Assembly (NCBI GenBank): GCA_037447655.1 | Contig: JBBHKE010000773.1 | Coordinates: 1 to 64,000, forward strand | Origin: Zygnema cylindricum | Lineage: Eukaryota > Streptophyta > Zygnematophyceae > Zygnematales > Zygnemataceae | DNA length: 64,000 nt | Reading direction: 5' to 3' | Shown here: positions 35,501-45,222 of the stretch, one piece after another | Numbering within the stretch: position 1 is the first letter of the stretch | How the letters are laid out: every line of letters starts with the position of its first letter | Translations under genes and position numbers: made by a program | The notes under the pieces: generated by a model | Database searches by the model: none | What the model saw: the letters and a program-made list of their open reading frames with translations, nothing else | What the model was told of the DNA's origin: nothing

Positions 35501-37056
35501 AATGGAAAAGAAAAGGAGAAAGACACAAACACGGAATGGGGACAGAAATAGAAATGTGAACTGAATCAAAAAAAAAAAAATTTGTGCATGAAAATAGGCA
35601 TGCGACAGAGTGAAGATAGAACAGAGACAAAAATATGGAACGGAAATAGAGACGACAGGTTAAATAACGGTAGAAACAAAAATGTAGATAACAATGGAGA
35701 CAGAAACACAAAGGGAATAGAAAGGGCGACAAATGGACAGTCATGGACACTTCAACGGAAAGTGAAACGGGAATGCAGAAACGGAAACAGAAAAAGGAAA
35801 GGAAGTAGAAGAAGTAAAATAAAACGAAAATGGATCTCCGATCATAAGAAGAAAGAGATTCATAAGTAGAAGCGGAAACAGCCCAGCATAAAATTTGGGT
35901 ACATTTGTCGAAACGTTATTTCAAAATCTTATCGTCGTGTTATCGACACTTAGACAGTGTGACTTGTGACAGGTTGAGAATCAACTCTAAAGATTCACGT
36001 TTCCAACAAACATTAAAATAAAAAACTGCATAGGCAAGCGAAAAAATAAAACACCGATTCGCTCAGGAAGCTCCAAAAATTGCACTTGAACCACTAAAAG
36101 TATTACAAGACCTCCAGTTTTAAACAATAGTTTTTAAATCATTGTTTTTAACTTTTACGCGGAAATTTAGTCTAAAGGGTTTTATACATCCACTTTTGCG
36201 AATAAGGCAAGCTGTTTGTTTTTTTACAATAATTGTGAGCTTTGGATTTCTTGAACTATACAAGACAGCCTTTCACAGTGATTACTGTAGATCTAAATAT
36301 GGTGTATAAGACAAAAAGCGGATCAGTTTTAAATGGCGAGACTAGAAAAAAGCTGAAAATTTAGAATTCTGCTTCAGAAAAGACTACAACTTTCAAGGTT
36401 TCCGATAGCCAAATTCATAAATAATTTAGAAATCACAAGTTAAGCAATTAAATGAATAAATCGATAAATGAATAAAACACACACACACCCATCTGAAAGA
36501 AACTAAATGTATACCCACTCTTATCCAAATTACCCAGATTCTAAAGAACGAAATTCCTCTTCTTCCCTTGAAAAGAAAAACTCAGAATTCCTTTCCCGAC
36601 AAAAATTGCATTCTCACAATTTCCCCTTCCCTCTACCCCCTTCCTGTCCTCCCACCACCCCACCATTTATTTCTCCCACTCTCACCGACAAAACTTGTCG
36701 TATTTCAATTCCTCCCACGGACAATTCGGAACCTTCCATTCCCACTTTGTCTCCTCCAAAACCTCCTCCGGAATCCTCGTTCCGTTCGACTCCCGGATTG
36801 CCGCGTTTTCGGCGTCACATTGGTCCTCTCGTCCGTACATTTCCCGAATCCAGGGGATCCTTTTTTTAGGGTTTTCCGTACGCTCCCACCTGCCACGCCT
36901 TCGGTAGCAGCCCAAAGTGCCACGTAGGAAAACCGCGCCTTTGTCGGTGAACACCTGGGATCCTGGGATGCCTGTCACGTCGTTCGTGGGGAGAGAGAGG
37001 AGAGGGAGAGGGAGAGATAGGGAGAGGAGGGAAAGAAGGAGAGAGAGGGGAGACAT
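27372..37056 (-). CDS. Two-domain SGNH/PC-esterase (TBL/PMR5-like) gene B
   Basis: Seven candidate exons on the minus strand: 37056-36686, 35053-34944, 33747-33397, 31884-31137, 29432-29355 (weak), 29107-28757 and 27664-27372 (stop TGA). Domain 1: signal peptide residues 1-23, PMR5N-like Cys50/80/112/123 and KWEWKVP 104-110, GDEL 140-143, central block 161-277, and C-terminal NCINLCHPGPLDSW from 347. Exon 4 then runs without a stop through a linker into a second N-terminal segment (Cys447/474/515/526, KWDW 506-509). Domain 2 continues with a DSL block, WRNTAPG|HKNC, RPDGH and DCLHYCQPG. TBL proteins are Golgi polysaccharide O-acetyltransferases using Ser of GDS and Asp/His of DxxH. Domain 1 has E142, N347 and N350 instead, so it is probably inactive. 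Phase agreement holds at every junction except the weak exon. Confidence 0.75.
28660..28756. repeat. CCCTCC/GGGAGG tract at the exon 6 donor
   Basis: In transcribed sense the intron begins GTAGCAGGGAGGGAGAGGG and stays GGGAGA-rich for about 90 nt. Confidence 0.85.
28757..29107 (-). CDS. Gene B exon 6: central SGNH segment, domain 2
   Basis: Exactly 351 nt like the exon 3 paralogues. Acceptor TTCCCCAG|GA, donor CCAG|GTAGCA. It encodes CKGFSHCHEFYGNC, WDPSILILNRGAHY and ALVLWRNTAPG. Confidence 0.75.
29090..29345. repeat. Purine-rich GGAGA/GGGAGG tract
   Basis: Long purine tract in the intron between candidate exons 5 and 6 of gene B, overlapping the exon 6 start. Frames through it are artefacts. 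Confidence 0.85.
29355..29432 (-). CDS. Gene B candidate exon 5: DSL block of domain 2 (frame problem)
   Basis: After acceptor CTCTGCAG at 29433 the sequence reads MMGPGRSILLTL in the phase set by exon 4, and YSLDSLTLAFYHSLLQST in another frame that fits the donor ACAA|GTGGGA and exon 6. The second reading aligns with GDEL...LLFNLLADA and keeps the nucleophile Ser. The two readings need an indel to join. It may be a mutation, an assembly error, or a mis-placed exon. Confidence 0.35.
29433..29890. repeat. GA microsatellite with repeated acceptor edge
   Basis: It includes a pure (GA)n run (29518-29570). The block CATCATCCTGCAG followed by AGARAAAGAAAAATATA recurs at about 29427, 29575 and 29666 (the last copy with CTGCTG), i.e. 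a splice-acceptor edge duplicated between GA tracts. Confidence 0.8.
30000..31136. other. Intron of gene B, no other feature seen
   Basis: AT-rich, with a short CTCTCCTCTCTCC run near 30435-30470. I found no better candidate for the domain 2 DSL exon in this part. Confidence 0.5.
31137..31884 (-). CDS. Gene B exon 4: end of domain 1 fused to start of domain 2
   Basis: 748 nt with no stop. Acceptor TTTGTGGCAG|TT completes the phase-1 codon left by exon 3, donor TGCAA|GTGAGT. The first half aligns with the exon 27372-27664 (RQN.IAK, GG.Y.D, C...CHPG..W); the second half aligns with exon 1 (C.G..WV, KWDWE.P..CP, C). Confidence 0.8.
31905..32025. repeat. GA-rich (GGGATAGGAAGAGA)n tract
   Basis: Lies in intron 3 immediately upstream of exon 4 and coincides with the left duplication breakpoint. 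Confidence 0.9.
32288..32914. other. Assembly gap (627 N)
   Basis: A run of N in intron 3 of gene B. All long frames through it are artefacts. Confidence 0.99.
32915..33065. repeat. Short tandem repeats flanking the gap
   Basis: ATGCAGCCAG recurs three times (32939, 33006, 33043) with GCATGNA and ACAGGCRTG pieces. The gap probably lies within this array. Confidence 0.6.
33397..33747 (-). CDS. Gene B exon 3: central SGNH segment, domain 1
   Basis: 351 nt, acceptor TTCTCCAG|AA, donor GACG|GTGAGA. It includes NGAPWYTAVSIWKPTVVVLT and YRSNPDG. Confidence 0.8.
33854..34565. mobile_element. 712-bp insertion in intron 2 of gene B
   Basis: Absent from the paralogous intron of gene A. It is flanked by the direct repeat aaata (33849-33853 and 34566-34570), begins TTGTTTTGTATACTCC and ends TTACTGCAGAG. 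I see no coding region or clear inverted ends. The class is unknown; a solo LTR of another family is possible. Confidence 0.7.
34944..35053 (-). CDS. Gene B exon 2: GDEL block
   Basis: 110 nt, acceptor GTTTCAG|GG, donor CCAG|GTAGGG. It encodes VLSAAYGRDASILVVGDELA followed by WGMERRLLFNLLADAP. GDS has become GDE. Confidence 0.8.
35190..35800. repeat. Degenerate purine minisatellite in intron 1 of gene B
   Basis: Partner of 15480-16060, with GGACACAGA/GGAAACAGAAAC-like units. Confidence 0.75.
36686..37056 (-). CDS. Gene B exon 1: signal peptide and PMR5N-like segment
   Basis: 371 nt, Met at 37056, donor CG|GTGAGA, phase 2. Start chosen because the same MSPLSLLL start is conserved in copy A. 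Confidence 0.8.
36970..37056 (-). other. GA-rich repeat that encodes the signal peptide
   Basis: The plus strand is GGGAGAGAGAGGAGAGGGAG-like, and in the coding direction gives Leu/Ser/Pro codons for residues 1-23. The same overlap exists in gene A. Confidence 0.75.
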
Positions 37057-38183
37057 TGTGAAGGGAGAGAGACGAGAGACGGGAGGGAAGAGAGAGAGAA
37101 GCTCATTGAGAGAGTTTTGGAAACGAAAACGAGTGCACGAGATGTTCAGAGGAGATTGTGATCTTTTCGGGTGCGAGTGGTCAATTTAACAATTTTCCTG
37201 CCTGTCTGTCTGGCTGTCTGTCGGGACCTTCGTAGATTATTTGTTTTATTCAGTCTGTAGGTTTTAGGTCAGTGAATTTACAACTATGCGAGCACTAAAG
37301 AACAACAGTAATAGATGACCAATTTACAATCAATGTAAAGAGATGGACTTGAATGTTTTAAATTGTGGAAGAACTTGGCTTTTCTTCAAACGAATACAAT
37401 AGCAATCTATAATGCATTTATTGTAAGATTGCTGTTAGTTTTTATTAACAGTAAATACGGTTCGCTGCATATTTTTATTAGTTTACCGACGTACACTATT
37501 AGTATCTCTGATGAGTTTTACATAAGATCTATTTTTGATATAGAAATAATCGTCTCTTTAAAATCTGCTGTTTATTTTTCCCCCGTAACTTAACTAACTA
37601 TCATGGCTTGAGAGCCAAAGCAATATCTCCGTCTCCTGTACTTTCTTTCGTCTATATTATCATCGGCGGTGATGTGTACGCTACACAAGCATTACTATAC
37701 AAGTACTGCTCTTCTCTCTCTGCATCAATCCCTCTCTTTGCGGCTGCTTGCCTCCTTTCTTTCGTCGTCAGCATCATCGCGGCGATGCCCACACTCTACA
37801 AGTCTTACGGTGTGTGCCCTAAAATGGATGATGAATGAGATGAGGAAACGAATGTCCTGTTTTTTTGTTTGGACGTGAATCGCCTTTGACGTCACTTCAC
37901 GTCAACAAAACGTCGCGATGTGATTCATGTTGCCGTACGATTAGTCGCCGATGACTCAAATCCGTCCGTACCATTCATTCATTCATTCGGGATACGACTT
38001 CCTGTTTTTTCAAAGTCGGATTTCTGCATTCCGAAAAGGTTTTCCGGAAAAGAATATGATTACCACAGTTGTCTTGACCGTATGTTTTGTCCGTCGCTAC
38101 GCTCCAAAAAGGTTGACACGCTCCAAAAAGGTTGACAGTCGAGCGATCGACTTGTTTGGCGCCTCTGTTTTTGTTTTTTGCTT

Positions 38184-38775
38184 TGCCCTTTTTCTAAAAG
38201 GGAAAAGCATTGTAGTCGCCTTCGTCTCTGGTGACAACGAGAATTGACCGTCGATGTTTTTTGTGTTAGATCTTGAGTCGTTGAGGGTTTTGAGTTAGGA
38301 TTGGCGTCTTTGGTGACAAAGGAAAGAGACACGTGGTACAATCCTATTTGTTGTATTTCACGTGGTTGTAGTGGTATGATAAAAGTCCAGATAAAATCGA
38401 CGTCACGCCAAAATGTTGTGTTATCAATACCGGTTGAGTAACGTACACTATCGTACGCTAAAATTTTCGCGTGCGATTCCGTACATCACGCCGATTTGTC
38501 GTTTTGTCAATATCTGTACACGCCAAAATGTCGTGTTCTCAATACCGGTGAAGTAACGTACAGTATCGAACTATAATTTTTTGCTCGTGCGATCCCGTCA
38601 CATCACGCCACGTTGTCATGTTCTCAATTTCCGTACACTACTGTTATTTCAGTGTTGGCGTGACGTACGATGTGTCGTGATATCAATACCGGTACAGTAA
38701 CGTACAGTATCACACTTTTAATTTTGGCGCGTGCGATCTCGTCACATCACGCCACGTTGTCGTGTTCTCAATATC
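38184..38775. repeat. Dispersed repeat, copy 1 (copy 2 at 50145-50730)
   Basis: Nearly identical long runs to the second copy, same orientation. It contains three or four internal degenerate units with GTGTTATCAATACCGGT...GTAACGTACAGTATCG. Confidence 0.85.
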
Positions 38776-38784
38776 CGTACACTA

Positions 38785-39461
38785 CACAGCGAATCGTAAT
38801 TAGAGTAAATAACGCTAATTCGGCCGCCTTAAATTTCGACTCTATCACGTTAAATAGAGTAAATGATTCGATTTTTTTCATTATACTATTTAAGGTAAAG
38901 TTTAATTAGCGTAAAAAATCTTAATATAGGTTCGATTTAAATAGTGTGGAGTACGGACAACGTCTGACTGTGCAAAATTGTACTTTTATAAGAAAAAAGA
39001 TACAAATAATAATTTAATAGAATCGCGCTCGCATGTGAAATTGCACTAAACAAAAAAAAAAATCGCACCGAAAAAAACCCGTTTGCATAGCTCCGTCTGT
39101 CGACAACATTCTCGCCCGTGTGAACATTTACATGAATTTACATGTGAAAAATTTATAGTTAAACGACAACAGTATGAGTTGAGACAAATAGTATATATCT
39201 ATGAGACAAATAGTACTAACATCATAATGACGTCAAAATATACGGGCTGACGGTTTTCGTATGTCTAAATAATTTAGTGTTCATAATTACAACACGGAAA
39301 ATTATTGCCGACATAGCCTAATATAGAGTACTTAAATAAAGTAGAATAAATTTCCTCTGAGAAAAAGGTTTTATCACAATAATTAGCGTTTTTAACTCTA
39401 ATTGTTTTTTTTTTGTTTTTTTGCTCTAATTTTTTCTTTACTATAATTACGATTCGCGGTG
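38785..39461. mobile_element. 677-bp MITE with TA target duplication
   Basis: Ends CACAGCGAATCGTAATTA and TAATTACGATTCGCGGTG are inverted repeats, flanked by TA on both sides (38783-38784, 39462-39463). The copy at 50.6 kb is the empty site: CACTACTGTTATTTCAGTG corresponds to CACTA...TACCGTAATTCCAGTG here. No coding region. A Tc1/mariner-type (Stowaway-like) origin fits the TA duplication. Confidence 0.85.
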
Positions 39462-39463
39462 TA

Positions 39464-39950
39464 CCGTAATTCCAGTGTTGGCGTCACGTACGATGTTCGT
39501 ACATGGTACGCACTGTATTATCGCATTGTACATGGTAAAGACCATGACGATGCCAAGTGGATGGTTTAATTCGCGTTTCGTTCATGTAGGGGGTTTGATT
39601 AAGCGTAAAAGTTTCACATTGATTTGAACATTCGATCTCAATCTAATGAACGATATGAATGAATGGACTGAATATATCATGTAGTATTAAATATTTTAAT
39701 GTTAAATCTAGAATACACATTAAACCATTAGCATTATTCAACTACTATTCGTTTAAACATAATACTAATGGTTTTCGTTTATTTTACATTAAGGTGTTGC
39801 ATGTCTATTTTTCATATTTTTTTTTATCAATACATAATATCACAAAAAAAGAAAACAAAAAAAAGACAAACAAAATAAATAACCACAATGCATCCTTGAT
39901 CACATAACAAAAACGCAAGAAACAAATGTAAACATAACAAAGAAAAAAAT
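39464..39950. other. AT-rich non-coding stretch
   Basis: The first 60 bp continue the dispersed repeat interrupted by the MITE; the rest shows no feature. Confidence 0.5.
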
Positions 39951-39979
39951 AAGAAAAAAAACATCAAACTTAACTAGGA

Positions 39980-40520
39980 TTCAACCAACTTAGTCCAAAG
40001 ACCTAGATGGTTCGAACAACATCATTATCAACTCGATGGTTGACTAACACTACAAACACGTATTTTCTTATATATTTTTTGATAGTTAGAATATATTGAT
40101 TGCTTTAAGTACTTTTTTTTGTTTTTGATCAAGCACCTTAGTCGAAGACCCAGATGGTTGCATAAACATCATTATCAACTCAAAGGCTGACTAACATTAC
40201 AATCACTTATTATTTATTAATTTTCGTTGTTTATTATAGTAGATTGATTACTTTAAGTACATTGTTTTTTCTTGTGATCAACCAACTTAGTCCTAAGACT
40301 TAGAAGGTTGCATAAACATCACTATCAGCTCGGAGGCTGACCAACATTACAAACACTTGTTTTCAATCATAATACTTGTTTGTTAGATTACATTGTTACT
40401 TTGAAAAAAAAAAATCTTTGTTTTTCCGATCAACCAACTTAGTATAAAGACCAAGATAGTTGTAGAACATCATTATCAGCTCAAAGGCTGACGAACATTA
40501 CAAACATTGTTATATACATT
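39980..40520. repeat. 148-bp tandem repeat, four copies
   Basis: The unit GATCAACCAACTTAGTCNAAGA followed by CATTATCAACTCNNNGGCTGAC recurs at about 39980, 40129, 40278 and 40428. Confidence 0.85.
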
Positions 40521-40683
40521 TTTTTAAAATACAACACAAATACTTTGACTACTTTGTTTTGGTGAAACTTGATTACTTTGTTTTTTTTTTATATTACCAG
40601 CATTACAAATATTAGATTATTATTTTTTTTGAAATACAATAGAAATACTTTGAATACTTTGAATACTTTGTTTTGGTAATACT

Positions 40684-41050
40684 TTGATTACATCATCATC
40701 ATCATCACCATCTTCATCTTCATCTTCATCATCATCATCATCATCATCATCGTCATCATCATCGACATCATCATCATCGTCAACATCATCATCGTCAACA
40801 TCTTCATCATCATCATCATCACCATCATTACATTATTATCATCATCATCATCATCATCATTACATCATCATCATCATCATTATTATCATCATCATCATCA
40901 TTATCATCATCGTCATCATAATCGCAACATCATCGTCATCATCATCATCATCATTATAGTATCATCATCAACAATATTGTCATCATCATCATCATCTTCA
41001 TCATCATCATCATCATCATCTTCATCATCATCATCATCATCATCATCATT

Positions 41051-41082
<32 letters not shown>

Positions 41083-41195
41083 TATCAACATCATTTATAT
41101 TATCATCATTACATCATCATCATCATTACATCATCATTATCATCATTATTACATCATCATCATCATCATCGTCACCATCATCAGCCCATCTTCAG
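40684..41195. repeat. (ATC)n microsatellite, about 500 bp
   Basis: Long CATCAT run with interruptions. Frames encoding poly-Ser or poly-His/Ile are artefacts. Confidence 0.95.
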
Positions 41196-41529
41196 TAGGA
41201 GCAGACAATGCTCCAAAAAATATATATAACTAATAACTACCTTTTTTACATAAGAATATTTAAACTCACACCCAAACAATAACAAGGAAAGAGCACGAAA
41301 CAAACAAATCCCAAACCCTGTAACATGCAATCGAAAAAGAGGTTTTCGGGTCATAATGAGCTTCCCTAAAATAGAACTCCCAAAAGCCGAAAAAAAACAC
41401 ACTTACACCTAAATAACAAAAAATACATAACGTCGTATACATAATGACAGTTACAATATATATAACATATCGAAAAATATTTCTATCACATGTAACTAAT
41501 ATAGTATAAACGTTATAAAACGTTATAAT

Positions 41530-42573
41530 TGTAGAAATTAATGGTCCATTTAAAGTATTTTCTAGGTCTATAGAAAGAAGCCGAGGCAATCTACCTCTAA
41601 CTTCTCTCTCCAACTCTCAAACTTGTCGCAGTCACTGAGAAATTTGAGAGGGAGCTAGAGCCATGGCTACCTAGGCTATCCAGAAGTTTACGGGAAATAT
41701 ATATTAGTTAGGGGTTTATTTACTAAAAGGTATGTGCCGGCCACAGGATTTGATCTTGGTACCTACCAGACGGCAAACAGCCGGTAGCCGGTAGCCTTAG
41801 CCGTTAAGTCTTTAACTAGTGTTACGTACTATATGGTTTGATATTTAATTAAACATTATCAAGTAGGATAATTCATTTAACTGTAACTTTTTACGGGATA
41901 TATAGATCCAGTAATGTAACAGTACGGATTACGGTACGGATAAGAAACCAATACCGCACATTTATTTCTTTACTGAAACGAATACCGCGCATGTATTTAT
42001 TACGGCTACGATTAAATGTGAATTTAATCGGACGGCCGGAATTAACGTCGAGATCGCGGAAGAGGATTTCGACGGTTTTTGGTCATCGCCACATCGGATG
42101 ACACGTGGCGGAATGACATTGGATCTCGACATCTCCGAGGATTAAGGGAGCGAATCCGGATATACCACGTGTCGACATTTAGGCCATGTCGTACACTGTT
42201 CGTACAAAAAGTACACCGACAACTGTACTTTTGTGTACGGAAGTGTAATTTGATTGGCTCCGTACATCAATAGATAGAGTCTGTGAGAGAGATAGGACTT
42301 AGAAAAATTAGGAGATAGGACCCTCTCTCCCAAAGAGCTTCTGTACAAAAGGTCAACTTTGACCCTCCATAACTTACTGCTCAGGGGAGCAAATTCAAGA
42401 TTTTTTTTGCTATCAAATCAGGGGAGTCTTGTCTTTACACGTGTGAAGGTGGTTAGAGTTATTGTTTGCTAGGGTGGCAGTTGTTTTTGCTGAAACACAA
42501 AGGGGTCAGGGTTATCCTAGAGGCTTCTTGGAAGCTGTCCACTCTGAGGACTTATGGAGGTCTCAGAGTTTCA
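41530..42573 (+). mobile_element. Ty1/copia 5' LTR (complete)
   Basis: 1044 bp, TG...CA (TGTAGAAATTAATGG to GAGTTTCA). It contains the CCATGG block (41662), an antisense tRNA-like module (41737-41815) and ACGTG motifs at about 42105 and 42168. It is followed directly by the primer site. Confidence 0.9.
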
Positions 42574-42586
42574 GGTTATGGGCCCA
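42574..42586 (+). other. Primer binding site, half-tRNA initiator Met
   Basis: GGTTATGGGCCCA begins at the first base after the LTR's terminal CA and is complementary to the anticodon arm of plant tRNA-iMet. Confidence 0.75.
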
Positions 42587-44202
42587 CTCTCTAGGGTACC
42601 AATCTTTAATGGAACTGTCTTCATATACTAGGAAAGTATGATGATATGAGCTCTATGCGAAAAAAGGTTTTGGGGGATAGTGAGTGGACGGTTGGGGCGT
42701 CCATCAAGTCTTGGAATCCCTCCAGGGTTTGGAGGAAGCAGATTCACCAGGAAAGAGGATCCACCTTCAATAGAGGAAACAAAGGAAGGAGAGGTGGTGG
42801 ACAAAGGAAAAGAGAAGGAGGCGACCACACCAATAGCAACTGGTTCGGCATTCATGTCACATATTCCGAGGAACGAGGAGAATGATACTGAAACTTGGGA
42901 CTTCAACAATATGGCGGCAAAACACTTCATCCTACGCCATCTCACTGAAGGACTTGCATGTCCTCATTAGCAGGTAGAAAGGGCATCCCGATATTTCGAT
43001 GGCTCTCATAGAGATGTACCGAAGTGGTACGATTCAGCAACAACAGTTGGCTGATCAAAAAGTTAAGGAGTATGTATACAAAGGGGGAAATATGTTGGAT
43101 TTTTGCAATGAGCTTGCTACACTCTTCATGGAGCTAGAGAGTGCGGGAAAAGTTTTTAGTGAAAAAGAAAAGGTTAACTGTTTACTAATGAAGTTACCTG
43201 ATGAGTTCGAGAACATAGTCAACCGTGTGTAGGACTTGCCGGACTCAAAGTGGATATGGAACTCAGTGGTAGGGATGATTCTCGTTCGAGAGAATACGAT
43301 TGAGATCCGAAGGGGAGGAAAGAGTGGCCAAGCCTTGGCAACAGCGACCGATTGGAGGAACAAGGATTCCCGGAAACCAGTCGGAAACTATGGGGGTAGG
43401 GAGCAGAAAAAACAGGTCAACGAGTTCGAACCAAGGGCTTCAAAGGTTTATGTCATTTTTGTAAGAAACCTGCGCACTATATGGCAGAGTGCACTAAGCT
43501 AACCGAGCTTCGGTTAAAGGAGGCGCAAACCGGTGGTACCCCGAGAAGAAAGAAAAAGGCCCTTGTGACACAGGTAGATGAGGCGGAATCCGATGACGAG
43601 GACGATGAGCTCCTTTTAGATGAGGAGTTGGAGGCGAAAAACGAGGTCGAAATTCCACGAAGGCAGAAATGTGCTTACAGTGGATTGAAAGGTGAAGCAG
43701 GTTGGATTGTAGATTCAAGTGCCTCCATGCACATGTGTAAGGATATGTATCTGTTCACTAAGATAAGAAAGATTCCCACCGTAGAGATAGAGTACGGGGA
43801 TGGGAGGATAGTCACCACTACTCTTGTAGGATTGGTAGATTTGAAAGTGTTAGTAGAAGGAAAGACATCGATAGTAACATTATCCGATGTATTGTTTATT
43901 CCGGAGCTGAACAAAAACCTCATCTCTACATTAGATGATAATGGTTTTTTTACTAGCACTAGGGAAGGAGTCTTTACTGCTAGTTTTGAGGAGGATGTCT
44001 ATTTCATTGCTAAGAAAAGTAGCCATGGGATGCTTAGACTGGTTTAAAGTAATGAAATGAAGAAACTTTATTATGCTGGTGTTCATGATATTTTGTGTGG
44101 CATAAGAGGCTTAGGCATGTGAATCTAGACAAGTTAAGAGAGATGAAAAAGATGGGAGTGGTGGAAGGGATTAAGTTTAGTGAGAGTGATAATATAAGTG
44201 AT
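42587..44202 (+). pseudogene. Copia gag-protease part of plus-strand element
   Basis: Gag pieces at 42680-42970 (NMAAKHFILRHLTEGLACPH then a stop) and 42999-43232 (KGGNMLDFCNELATLFMELE, then TAG). A complete CX2CX4HX4C zinc knuckle (CHFCKKPAHYMAEC) lies near 43450-43490. A protease-type segment follows (43481-44047, GWIVDSSASMHMCKD, with DSG changed to DSS). The element is cut at 44203 by the minus-strand element; its integrase, RT and RNase H would lie beyond that insertion, past the gap, and are not in view. Confidence 0.85.
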
Positions 44203-45205
44203 TGTTCCAATTCTGTGTCCTCCATTTGGACCAAGAATGAGGAAGCCTCTAGGTAGTTTTTGACTAACCCACTTCCAACGAAAGCAACTGCTATCCTAGC
44301 AGATAAATAGAAAACTTGACTGCACCGCTGTGCAGTCTGGACTCCTTTGAGTCCACAGCAAAAAGAATCACCGAAAACGCCTTACCAGGCAATTAATTAT
44401 CAAGTGGCAAAAATGCCAATATATATACAAGCTTGTTGGGAGAGAGACGGCTACCTCCTCAATTCTCTAAGTTCTAAACCCCTCTCACAACCCCTATCTA
44501 CTGATATACACACCAATCAGAAGACTGTTGAGTACAGACAAGTACTTTGCCCAATGTACTTTCTGTACTGCTGGTCTACGACAAGGCCATGGAGGGGACG
44601 TCTGTCTCCTTTGGACTTGCCCTTATGCTCCCCGGGATTCCCGCTTCCCAATGATATCTTGCCACATGTCGACAGGTCATGTTACATCCGCAAACTGCGA
44701 AGACGGCCATACCGAGATCCCGGCGATGGTGCGGGTCGTTGGATCCTAAACCGGCTTTTAATGTTCGCCGTCGAAAATAGCAAATGTCCAGTACATTTGT
44801 TTCGTGCGTACTAAAACCAAACTAGTATCTATGTCTTAAATTTGGCATTCCGTTCATCGGATTAATGTTATAGCTAATGTTTAAATAGCTATTGAACCCT
44901 ATGTATCCTAACGGACTACTACGACAGACTGGTAAGGTTTGACGGCTACGCCTCGCCCTACCAGTCGGAGGTTCGAGTCCTGCCGGACTCAACCTTTTTA
45001 GTTGAGAGTGACTTAGGTCACTCTTAAGCCCTGCTTATGGAGCTAAGGCAGCCATGGCTCCACCACCCTTCTCTTTCCTTCAGTGACTTCAACAAGTATG
45101 GGGGTCAAAGAGAGAAGGTGGAGGCAAGCTGCCTCTGCTTTTCTTTTCTTTCTTAGTTTAATTAAGACCTAGAAAATACCTCCCCTAAATCTAGTGATTT
45201 CAACA
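44203..45205 (-). repeat. 3' LTR of the minus-strand element
   Basis: 1003 bp. Hairpin GGACTC-CTTT-GAGTCC at 44339-44354. tRNA-like block at 44927-44985 with an 8-bp stem GACTGGTA/TACCAGTC. Sense start TGTTGAAATCACTAG. Confidence 0.9.
44927..44985 (+). other. tRNA-like module in LTR (antisense to element)
   Basis: Stem 44927-44934 with 44959-44966, then GGAGG-TTCGAGT-CCTGC. Compared with 1957-2012 the first stem shows T-A to C-G compensatory exchanges. Confidence 0.5.
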
Positions 45206-45222
45206 CTCCCCTTATTTTTTAG
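45206..45222 (-). other. Polypurine tract
   Basis: In element sense AAAAAATAAGGGGAG directly precedes the LTR start TGTTGAAA. Confidence 0.8.

Larger units (their letters stand above)
31900..37810. repeat. Segmental duplication, copy B (partner about 13236-18345)
   Basis: Same order and orientation as copy A, extending about 0.75 kb upstream of the start codon. The match breaks on the left in the GA tract at about 31905 next to exon 4. Confidence 0.9.

Noticed and set aside
40684-41198. Poly-Ser open frames
   Set aside because: Translation of an ATC microsatellite.
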